From the NCBI GenBank assembly GCA_009697485.1, contig SICY01000043.1:1-6590 (forward strand): a stretch of DNA of 6,590 nucleotides. Direction: 5' to 3'. The DNA comes from Nitrosarchaeum sp. (GTDB taxonomy: Archaea > Thermoproteota > Nitrososphaeria > Nitrososphaerales > Nitrosopumilaceae). Position 1 is the stretch's first letter, and each line of letters begins with the position of its first letter. The position numbers were made by a program, and so were the translations under genes. Positions 1-5,564 of this stretch are shown here, one piece after another. A model generated the notes under the pieces. That model had not been told where the DNA came from. It did no database searches and saw nothing but the letters and a program-made list of their open reading frames with translations.

Positions 1-125
1 AGATTGTTAACCCAGATCCAATTAAGTTGGTTAAGAAGTGGTTTGTTTGCTTCGTCGCCTGCACGTGTTTTGGCAACTACTACTTGATCTTGTTGTTTTA
101 ACCATTCTTGGAAGCTTCTTCCCAT
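1..125 (-). CDS. N-terminal fragment of an unrecognised protein, cut by the left window edge
   Basis: An open frame begins with ATG at 125-123 and runs to position 1 without a stop, giving 41 complete residues. It starts MGRSFQEWLKQQDQ and continues with a Lys/Arg/Asp/Glu-rich stretch, then a segment with two tryptophans (WIW). No signal peptide or membrane segment is visible, so the N-terminus looks cytosolic. I do not recognise the family. Support for its being real: a TATA-like box (minus strand, 156-151) lies about 28 bases upstream of the ATG, the same geometry as the better supported genes here, and the gene is divergent from the nuclease gene at 239. The rest lies outside the window. 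Confidence 0.6.
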   Translation of the reverse strand, partial: MGRSFQEWLKQQDQVVVAKTRAGDEANKPLLNQLNWIWVNN

Positions 126-150
126 GACGATCGAGTCTTAGCTTACACTA

Positions 151-156
151 ATTAAA
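151..156 (-). promoter_or_regulatory. TATA-like box for the partial minus-strand gene
   Basis: The minus strand reads TTTAAT at 156-151 within CTTTAATTAG. Its centre is 28.5 bases from the first base of the ATG at 125. Archaeal TATA boxes centre about 26-27 bases before the transcription start, so the mRNA would be leaderless or nearly so. This is based on position and composition only. Confidence 0.4.
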
Positions 157-207
157 GCTTTTGTAGATTCTATTATATACATAATGATCGGATCAGTGCT
201 ACGAAGG

Positions 208-213
208 TTTTAA
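208..213 (+). promoter_or_regulatory. TATA-like box for the nuclease-glycosylase unit
   Basis: TTTTAA at 208-213 is centred 28.5 bases before the TTG start at 239. No Shine-Dalgarno sequence precedes the start, so a leaderless transcript is the simplest reading. A second AT-rich stretch, TTATATAC at 173-180, is a closer match to a classical TATA box but would give a leader of roughly 35 bases. It could be an alternative promoter. Confidence 0.4.
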
Positions 214-238
214 CATAGAGAAAAGTTCAATTTATTTC

Positions 239-1504
239 TTGGAGGTTAAAGTTTTAGGAGCTGCCAACGAAGTCGGCCGTTCAGGTTTTTTGGTGAATTG
301 TGATGGAACAAATCTATTATTAGATTATGGGGTATTATTTGGAAAGCGTGGAACACCACCAGAATATCCATTGCATGTAAAGCCAAAAGATTTGGATGCA
401 ATTATTATCACTCATGCACATCTTGATCATTCAGGAAATGTACCGTCTCTGTTTGTAAGTGGAAATACTGATGTTTACGCCACTCCACCAACTTTTGATT
501 TAACAAGATTACTCATAGAAGATATGTTAAAAATTACAAAAGATGCTCTGCCATTTGGATTACCTGAATTAAACAACATGATGCGAAATGCAAAGGAGAT
601 AGGATTCAGAGAAAAAGTTACCAAAGGTAATGCAACTTTTGAATTAAGAGAAACAGGACATGTGGTTGGAGGTGGCTCTGTATTAGTAGAGTCTCAGAAA
701 AAACGTCTTTTCTATACTGGCGATATCAAAACACATGGATCAAGAATGCTTCGTGAAGCAGACTTGGATGTAGGAGACATTGATCTTTTAATTATTGAGA
801 GTACATATTCGCAGACAGAACAAAAACCAAGAAAAGAATCTGAAAGAGAACTAATTGAATTTGCAAATGAAGTCATGGACAGAAAAGGAGTGCTATTCAT
901 TCCATCGTTTTCAGTTGAGCGCTCTCAAGAAATGGCATGTATTTTAAGAAGTTCAAATTTTAAACATAAAATCATAATGGATGGCATGGCACTAAAAGTA
1001 AATGAAATAATGTTTAATCACCCAGATTATCTAAGAGATCCAAAAGTGTTTGCAGATGCCATTAATGAGGCAGTTGCTATCAAAGATCACGAAAAAAGAA
1101 AACACGCAATAGAGGAACCTTGCGTGGTTATCTCTCCAGCTGGAATGCTAGTAGGAGGAAATGCAACATATTATTTACAAGAACTTTCATTTGACAGTAA
1201 AAATGGAATAGCACTTGTGTCATATCAAGGAGAGGGTACTCCAGGAAAAAAATTACTAGATACAGGAAAAGTAGCCACTAGAGGAAAAGATCTGAGGGTT
1301 GCTGCAGAAATAAAACAATTTGAATTTTCAGGACATGCAGATAGAAATGAACTTTTTGAAGTAGTTAAAAAAATTAAAGGCAATCCTAAAGTTCTAACAG
1401 TTCATGGGGATACGGAATCATGTAAGAAATTTGCCCAAGAAATTCATGAAAAGTTTGGTTTAGAGGCTCACGCTCCAGATGTAAATGAAGTGATATCTAT
1501 CTGA
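239..1504 (+). CDS. Beta-CASP metallo-beta-lactamase ribonuclease, archaeal CPSF2-like
   Basis: A 421-residue predicted zinc-dependent ribonuclease of the archaeal CPSF / RNase J superfamily, acting in cytosolic RNA processing or decay. Metallo-beta-lactamase motifs are complete: Asp29 (LLLDYG), HAHLDH with His59, His61, Asp63 and His64, His141 (ETGHVVGG) and Asp162 (YTGDIK). The beta-CASP part has motif A Glu187 (IESTY), motif B His366 (FSGHAD) and motif C His389 (TVHGD). There is no N-terminal KH region, which argues against aCPSF1. The opening LGAANEVGRS resembles CPSF-type rather than bacterial RNase J proteins, so I favour aCPSF2; aRNase J remains possible. The start is TTG. An in-frame stop at 185-187 and no ATG between it and 239 leave this as the best choice, and MEVKVLGAA is a natural family N-terminus. 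First gene of a two-gene unit. Confidence 0.9.
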   Translation: MEVKVLGAANEVGRSGFLVNCDGTNLLLDYGVLFGKRGTPPEYPLHVKPKDLDAIIITHAHLDHSGNVPSLFVSGNTDVYATPPTFDLTRLLIEDMLKITKDALPFGLPELNNMMRNAKEIGFREKVTKGNATFELRETGHVVGGGSVLVESQKKRLFYTGDIKTHGSRMLREADLDVGDIDLLIIESTYSQTEQKPRKESERELIEFANEVMDRKGVLFIPSFSVERSQEMACILRSSNFKHKIIMDGMALKVNEIMFNHPDYLRDPKVFADAINEAVAIKDHEKRKHAIEEPCVVISPAGMLVGGNATYYLQELSFDSKNGIALVSYQGEGTPGKKLLDTGKVATRGKDLRVAAEIKQFEFSGHADRNELFEVVKKIKGNPKVLTVHGDTESCKKFAQEIHEKFGLEAHAPDVNEVISI

Positions 1505-1505
1505 A

Positions 1506-2348
1506 ATGATAGATTATAGGATAATTAACTTAGAGAATACGATTAATAGCGGGCAAGTCTTTCTTTGGACAAAACAAAAAGAGTTTTGGTATGGCATCAA
1601 TGGTCAAGATATTTTAAAGATAAACAATTTAGGAAAAATTACATCATATTCTAACAAAAAATATGATTTTTTTAGAAATATCGATGATATAGAAAAAATA
1701 ATCAAATCAATTTCAAAAGATAAAACAACAAAAATTGCTGTAAAAAAATATCTTGGATTGAGATTAGTAAGACAAGATCCGTTTCAATGTTTCATATCAT
1801 TTATTGTTTCGTCAAATTCCAATATTCAAAAAATTAAATCAAGTTTAGAAAAAATTTCAATAAAATTTGGAAAAAAGATTCAATTTGACAATAAAGAATT
1901 ATACATATTTCCAGAACCAAAAAAAATTGCAAATGCAACTATACAAGAAATTCAAAATTGTGGTGTTGGGTATAGAGCAAAATTCATAATAGATGCAGCA
2001 AAAATGGTTGAGTCAAGACAGATAGACTTTGATCAGCTAAAAAAATCCAACTATCAAAATGCAAAAGAAACGATTCTAACTGTTCCAGGAATAGGAAATA
2101 AAGTTGCAGATTGTATTTTGTTATTTTCACTTGATAAGCTAGAAGCATTTCCATTAGATAGATGGATGATTAGAATTTTAAAGAAATATTATTTAGAAAA
2201 ATTTGAACTTGAAACAAAATCAATTACAGAAAAACAATACAACACATTACATGAAAAAATTGTAAAGCATTTTGGACCTTATGCTGGGTATGCACAGCAA
2301 TTTTTGTTTAAAATGGAAAGAGAAAATTACCAGAAAAAATGGTTGTAA
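1506..2348 (+). CDS. ogg: 8-oxoguanine DNA glycosylase/AP lyase, Ogg1 family
   Basis: A 280-residue bifunctional base-excision repair enzyme that should remove 8-oxoguanine paired with cytosine and then nick the abasic site by beta-elimination. The N-terminal TBP-like domain carries SGQVFLW (15-21), where Gly16 matches the human OGG1 glycine that reads 8-oxoG. The helix-hairpin-helix segment VPGIGNKVADC (193-203) holds the catalytic Lys199, followed by catalytic Asp218 (FPLDRW). Tyr156-Arg157, Asn104, Gln264 and Phe268 match human Tyr203-Arg204, Asn149, Gln315 and Phe319. The human Arg154 position is Lys109. The two-domain layout is that of the eukaryote-like Ogg1, not the shorter archaeal Ogg2 or AGOG. 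The ATG lies one base after the upstream stop, so the two genes are probably co-transcribed. The protein is lysine-rich (about 14%) and the coding strand has many A runs. Confidence 0.93.
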   Translation: MIDYRIINLENTINSGQVFLWTKQKEFWYGINGQDILKINNLGKITSYSNKKYDFFRNIDDIEKIIKSISKDKTTKIAVKKYLGLRLVRQDPFQCFISFIVSSNSNIQKIKSSLEKISIKFGKKIQFDNKELYIFPEPKKIANATIQEIQNCGVGYRAKFIIDAAKMVESRQIDFDQLKKSNYQNAKETILTVPGIGNKVADCILLFSLDKLEAFPLDRWMIRILKKYYLEKFELETKSITEKQYNTLHEKIVKHFGPYAGYAQQFLFKMERENYQKKWL

Positions 2349-2352
2349 ACCC

Positions 2353-2358
2353 TTAAAA
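2353..2358 (+). promoter_or_regulatory. TATA-like box for tRNA-Arg
   Basis: TTAAAA at 2353-2358, just after the glycosylase stop, is centred 26.5 bases before the first base of the mature tRNA. That spacing fits an archaeal tRNA promoter with little or no 5' leader. Position and composition are the only support. Confidence 0.4.
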
Positions 2359-2381
2359 TGACAATTAATTTTCAGATTCTT

Positions 2382-2456
2382 GGGCTGGTAGCTCAGCTTG
2401 GATAGAGTGCTGGACTTCTAATCCAGTGGTCGAGGGATCGAAGCCCTCCCGGCCCG
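2382..2456 (+). tRNA. tRNA-Arg (anticodon TCT)
   Basis: A complete 75-base cloverleaf. The acceptor stem pairs GGGCTGG (2382-2388) with CCGGCCC (2449-2455), with one G-T pair. The D stem is GCTC/GAGT, and the anticodon stem is CTGGA/TCCAG around the loop CTTCTAA. The anticodon TCT is at 2417-2419 and decodes AGA, a frequent arginine codon in this AT-rich DNA. The variable loop is TGGTC, the T stem is GAGGG/CCCTC, and the discriminator base is G2456. No intron is present and CCA is not encoded (GTTAT follows), so CCA would be added after transcription. The T loop reads ATCGAAG, with A rather than the usual T at position 54. It lies between two plus-strand genes, with no repeated tRNA 3' end or integrase in the window. 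Confidence 0.96.
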
Positions 2457-2467
2457 TTATAACAAAA

Positions 2468-2476
2468 TTATTTATT
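2468..2476 (+). promoter_or_regulatory. TATA-like box for the 116-residue gene
   Basis: TTATTTATT at 2468-2476, in the tRNA-to-gene spacer, is centred 27 bases before the GTG at 2499. This again implies a leaderless message. The same T-rich stretch could help terminate the tRNA transcript, so its role is uncertain. Confidence 0.35.
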
Positions 2477-2498
2477 CTGACTCAGAGACTTTGTTTAC

Positions 2499-2849
2499 GT
2501 GAAAGATATTGAATTTAACTTGGAGCCAAAAGAGATTCACCCAAATTCCGAGATTAGAGGAATAATTGTTGTATCATATCCAGGGCGATACGACGGAGTT
2601 GTGATTAATACACAGATTTTAGATTCCAATGAACATATTATCTACAAATCATATAATGGAAAGAAAATCTCCCAAAATGTTTCAAGATTATTCATTAACA
2701 AAGAGATTATGCCTGAAAATAAAGCAGAGTTTACCGCATTAATAGGATTTAAACCAAAACAAGTTCATGAGATAAAATTTCGAGCATCAATTATTGAGCA
2801 ACATAAAGAAATTGAAAGTAAAATAATTTTTGCAAAATATTCTATCTAG
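2499..2849 (+). CDS. Small all-beta protein of unknown function, possibly arrestin- or Ig-like fold
   Basis: A 116-residue protein with a GTG start. The frame is closed by TGA at 2478-2480 and no other plausible start lies between, so the start is well constrained. There is no signal peptide, membrane segment or cysteine, so it should be cytosolic. The sequence alternates short hydrophobic strands with polar turns: FNLEP, then IRGIIVVSYPG near 19-29, VVINTQILD near 34-42, and further strands near 62-66, 76-82 and 90-98. The opening, a strand followed by a 'pNsEIrG.i.V' pattern, recalls the first strands of arrestin-like or immunoglobulin-like sandwiches. That fold guess is mine and unverified; no catalytic motif is visible. 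The gene converges on the plastocyanin gene and shares its stop site. Confidence 0.75.
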   Translation: MKDIEFNLEPKEIHPNSEIRGIIVVSYPGRYDGVVINTQILDSNEHIIYKSYNGKKISQNVSRLFINKEIMPENKAEFTALIGFKPKQVHEIKFRASIIEQHKEIESKIIFAKYSI

Positions 2850-3313
2850 AATCTAGATTCTGTAATTTCCAGAGTTCCAGTCATCCATGGATGTGGTGCA
2901 CAATGATATGAAAATGTAATTGGTTCGGTAAATGTAAATTCGTATGATTCTCCAGGTTTTACAACCCCAGGAGAACCAAATGGTCCACTGTATGAATCTT
3001 CAAGTGATTCGTCGTCTGGTGTTACAGTGTGTGGAGTAGTATCTTTGTTATTCCATACAATATGATTATCAATTCCCAATTGTATGTTAACCAATTTTGG
3101 CATAAAGTTATCTTGTTGTTCCGGACTTGAAGAATTTGGTATCATCTCTATTATGGTGGATTTAATTGGCTCCAGAATTGCTTCAGAGACCTGCGGTTTT
3201 GCCAAAGATTCTGGAAGATAAAATGATGTGTAATAAACAACTCCTACGGATGCACCAATAATGATTGCTAGTACACCTATACCATATGCATGACTTGATG
3301 TTGCACTCAACAA
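2846..3313 (-). CDS. Membrane-anchored plastocyanin-like blue copper protein
   Basis: A 155-residue cupredoxin, expected to shuttle electrons on the outer face of the membrane. One N-terminal hydrophobic segment (about 10-32) acts as an uncleaved anchor, followed by a roughly 40-residue linker and the copper domain (about 72-152). Type 1 copper ligands are complete: His95 (TPHTV), Cys138, His141 and Met144 in YHCAPHPWM. Lying directly after Rieske and cytochrome b, it is the likely electron acceptor of that complex, passing electrons to a terminal oxidase; in ammonia oxidisers such proteins may also carry electrons from ammonia oxidation. The start is TTG: there is no ATG before Met57, and the frame is closed upstream by TGA (3328-3326). 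Two tandem TTG codons (3313 and 3310) are both possible. It appears to have its own promoter. Confidence 0.92.
   Translation of the reverse strand: MLSATSSHAYGIGVLAIIIGASVGVVYYTSFYLPESLAKPQVSEAILEPIKSTIIEMIPNSSSPEQQDNFMPKLVNIQLGIDNHIVWNNKDTTPHTVTPDDESLEDSYSGPFGSPGVVKPGESYEFTFTEPITFSYHCAPHPWMTGTLEITESRF
2848..2861. repeat. 14-bp perfect palindrome with a 7-bp tandem repeat at the convergent gene junction
   Basis: AGAATCTAGATTCT at 2848-2861 is its own reverse complement. It overlaps two adjacent copies of ATCTAGA (2844-2850 and 2851-2857). These bases hold the end of the 116-residue gene and the last codons (Glu-Ser-Arg-Phe) and stop of the plastocyanin gene. It may be simple chance in AT-rich DNA, a local duplication, or part of a bidirectional termination region. 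There is no loop between the arms, so a stable RNA hairpin is not expected. Confidence 0.6.
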
Positions 3314-3334
3314 TTTTTTTAGGCCTCAGGAGTT

Positions 3335-3342
3335 CTTATAAA
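3335..3342 (-). promoter_or_regulatory. TATA box for the plastocyanin-like gene
   Basis: The minus strand reads TTTATAAG at 3342-3335, in the 51-base gap between the cytochrome b stop and the copper protein start. It is centred 25.5 bases from the first TTG (3313) and 28.5 bases from the second (3310). The identical octamer sits 28.5 bases before the Rieske ATG. The message would be nearly leaderless, which makes the copper protein independently transcribable from the cytochrome b unit. Confidence 0.6.
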
Positions 3343-3364
3343 GCTTTTTTAGAATTTTAAAAGA

Positions 3365-4951
3365 CTATGGTTTTTTTAGATCTGAAGAGCCAAAATCTGA
3401 AATCTTGTTAGCATCAACTCCTAAATCTGCTTGAACTTTTGAAGCTGGAATTTGTTGTGCAATTTCTTTTGGTTCTTTGGTGACAGTACCAGATGACTGT
3501 TCTTCTGAAAGTTTACTAGTGTTTGGAGATAATTGTGGTTCTGCCAATTCCTTTGGTTTCTCTTCTGGTATTTGTATCGGTGGTGGAGGTGCATTCTTTG
3601 CTTGATTTAATCCATATCTGTAAACATGGAAGAAACCAGCAAACACTATCAAAATAATACCAATAAAGAATAATGAAATGTTTTTCATTCCAGTCAAGGT
3701 GGCATTATAAGCTGCAATGTTTAGAAATACCTGAAATGCCAAGAGTGCAACAATTAACCAATTAATCCATTTTTGTGAGAGATTAATTGTTGCCACTTTC
3801 TTTGGACCCTTTTCTTTGGCAAGTTTAGCTTTTCTTTCAGATTCTTTTGCAAGTTTGATCATCATATATGAGAATCCAAATCCTAGTGGAACTAGCAATA
3901 TCATCACAGTATAGAGAAATACTGGATCAATTACCAAACGCTGTACCAGAGGAATCTTACTATCTGATGGAATGTAGAATCCCCAGTATGTTGTAACCAT
4001 AATTTGAGCAATTCCTGTAATACCAAATGCAGTAATTATTGGACGATCTTTCCATGAGAATTTCTTGTATCTGTCAATAAATGGAATGAGTAAAAATGAT
4101 GCTATGAATATTCCAGGCCAAAGTACACCGGTAACAAACTTGTCATATTGTGTTCTCAAAAATGCGTATAGTCCTGTGAGATACCATTCAGGAACAGTAA
4201 CGCCGGGCGGTACTGTAGGTTCAAACTTGAATCCCATGTCAATTGGGAATACTCCACCTGTAAGTAGAATAGCTCCTCCAATTGCCATCACCATAGGTAC
4301 ATCAAATACCAAGAATCGTGGGAAGTGAACTGCCATCAATCCAAGCATTACTAGCGGTAAGACAAAGACATGCTGTGCATAGAATCTTAATACAAAGTCT
4401 GAAAACCCGCTACCAAACATTGCATCACGGATAGTTGGTCCAGCTACAGGAATTGAAGTGGTAAGAGATGCGGCAATACTGATTGCAAGTTCTGCCCTTT
4501 CACTAAAGATAACATCATAACCAGTAAATGCTTCTAGAATTGTAACTGTTCCAAGTATAACTCCAGTAGTCCATAAAATTTCATTTCTAATTTTGTATCT
4601 TCCGCTAAAGAATTGATAGTACATGTGTAAAATTGCCAAAAGTACCATTGCGTTGGAGCCATGGTAGTGAATATTTCTGATGTGAAAGCCAAATGGAACA
4701 TCATTATTTATGAAATGAACACTGTCCCATGCTCTATCCAATATTGGTTGATAGTAAAACATTAGCAAAGCTCCAGAAATTCCAAGTATTACAAATGTAA
4801 CAAATGTAAGCATTCCCAAAAATCCAAATGGGCTTACAAATCTTGAAGGAAATGAAAATTTAATTGCAGTAAAGATTGTTCTGTCTAGTCCATCCCAGAG
4901 CCAGTAGAAAAAGGCAACTGCGCCAGTACGTCTATGTAATGAAACGGCCAT
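3365..4951 (-). CDS. Cytochrome b of the quinol:plastocyanin oxidoreductase (b6 plus subunit IV fusion, extended C-terminus)
   Basis: A 528-residue integral membrane subunit of a Rieske/cytochrome b complex that oxidises quinol and passes electrons to the Rieske cluster. The first part (about 40-215) matches cytochrome b6 with four helices. The b-heme ligands are His95/His109 and His194/His209, with spacings of 14 and 15 as in b6. The second part (about 216-330) matches subunit IV, with the Qo-site motif PEWY at 254-257 and helices E-G. Beyond this come about three more membrane segments (341-365, 395-416, 425-446) and a polar tail rich in Pro, Glu and Lys (about 453-528). The cysteine that binds heme c_n in b6 is Phe44, and the LPW of helix cd1 is Val147-Ile-Phe. 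The ATG lies inside the end of the Rieske gene; a weak GGAG/AGGA stretch precedes it. Confidence 0.93.
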   Translation of the reverse strand: MAVSLHRRTGAVAFFYWLWDGLDRTIFTAIKFSFPSRFVSPFGFLGMLTFVTFVILGISGALLMFYYQPILDRAWDSVHFINNDVPFGFHIRNIHYHGSNAMVLLAILHMYYQFFSGRYKIRNEILWTTGVILGTVTILEAFTGYDVIFSERAELAISIAASLTTSIPVAGPTIRDAMFGSGFSDFVLRFYAQHVFVLPLVMLGLMAVHFPRFLVFDVPMVMAIGGAILLTGGVFPIDMGFKFEPTVPPGVTVPEWYLTGLYAFLRTQYDKFVTGVLWPGIFIASFLLIPFIDRYKKFSWKDRPIITAFGITGIAQIMVTTYWGFYIPSDSKIPLVQRLVIDPVFLYTVMILLVPLGFGFSYMMIKLAKESERKAKLAKEKGPKKVATINLSQKWINWLIVALLAFQVFLNIAAYNATLTGMKNISLFFIGIILIVFAGFFHVYRYGLNQAKNAPPPPIQIPEEKPKELAEPQLSPNTSKLSEEQSSGTVTKEPKEIAQQIPASKVQADLGVDANKISDFGSSDLKKP

Positions 4952-5540
4952 ATCCTATTACTCCATTGGCATTCACGCCCCAAGTTGGCGGTAAAACCCA
5001 TAAAAAGCCATCTGCATCAACGTCAAAATTAAGTTGTGCTAGTGTGTTAGACGGTGCAGCTTGTAATGATGCAGGTCCAGCAAATGCTGTTCCAGTTGTA
5101 GGGTTATACATACTTCCATGACAAGGACATTCTCCTCTCTTTCGTCCTTCTTCTGGCCAATATTTCCACAAACACCAAAGATGAAGACACACCATACTGT
5201 ATGCTCTAAAAGATGAAACATCTTGTTTATCTCCGCCAAGTTCTTGTGGCAATCTAATGAATTGCCACTTTCGAAATGCTTCTGCATCAAGTGCAGGATC
5301 TCCAGTACTAGGATATGTAATTACTTCAGAATGATTAGCAGGAAATGTTTTGACATTGGCTTGAGTGCCATCAGGTAAAATGACTTGAACTCTTTCGAGA
5401 TTAGCCTGTGAAGGGTTTGGCATAAAATTTCCAAATGGAACAAAAGGAGCAAATGCCAAACCAGTGCCTGCAGCTCCCATTAATTTTAGAAAATCTCTTC
5501 TCGATAACGCGCCAGACTTTTTTGTCCTCTGATCAGACAT
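4932..5540 (-). CDS. Rieske [2Fe-2S] iron-sulfur protein, Tat-exported, complex III subunit
   Basis: A 202-residue Rieske protein that takes one electron from quinol at the Qo site of cytochrome b and hands it to the copper carrier. The N-terminus has a twin-arginine signal, SRRDFLKLMGAAG (13-25), running into a hydrophobic stretch that probably stays as the membrane anchor, so the folded cluster domain lies outside. The cluster motif has ligands Cys118 and His120 (CLHLWC) and Cys138 and His141 (CPCHGS), with the disulfide pair Cys123-Cys140. Ser143 and Tyr145 (HGSMY) match the residues that raise the potential in high-potential Rieske proteins. The usual glycine before the second cysteine is Trp122. 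The ATG at 5540 sits just before the Tat motif and 28.5 bases after a TATA box. The stop lies 20 bases inside cytochrome b, so the two are probably co-transcribed and translationally coupled. Confidence 0.94.
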   Translation of the reverse strand: MSDQRTKKSGALSRRDFLKLMGAAGTGLAFAPFVPFGNFMPNPSQANLERVQVILPDGTQANVKTFPANHSEVITYPSTGDPALDAEAFRKWQFIRLPQELGGDKQDVSSFRAYSMVCLHLWCLWKYWPEEGRKRGECPCHGSMYNPTTGTAFAGPASLQAAPSNTLAQLNFDVDADGFLWVLPPTWGVNANGVIGYGRFIT

Positions 5541-5564
5541 TCAGCTGTCGTACTCGCCAAATTG

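Noticed and set aside
184..213. A 10-codon ATG-to-TAA frame upstream of the nuclease gene, a possible leader peptide
   Set aside because: It overlaps the proposed TATA box, lacks a ribosome site, and shows no regulatory peptide pattern; chance is a sufficient explanation.
712..900. Minus-strand frame of 62 codons inside the nuclease gene
   Set aside because: Serine-rich low-complexity translation, antisense to a complete conserved enzyme, with no start signals.
1640..1960. A-rich homopolymer runs in the glycosylase gene as a sign of decay or foreign origin
   Set aside because: The frame is intact with all catalytic residues. The runs mostly encode Lys, Asn and Ile and fit a generally AT-rich genome.
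2382..2498. tRNA gene as an integration site for a mobile element
   Set aside because: There is no integrase and no repeat of the tRNA 3' end in the window; flanking genes look like ordinary chromosomal genes.
4065..4328. Open plus-strand frame of 87 codons inside the cytochrome b gene
   Set aside because: It is antisense to a strongly supported membrane protein. It has no promoter or recognisable family, and its composition is what the complementary frame would give.
5039..5290. Open minus-strand frame of 83 codons, Cys/His-rich, inside the Rieske gene
   Set aside because: It lies in a shifted frame over the Rieske cluster region; the Cys and His residues are a by-product of that coding sequence.
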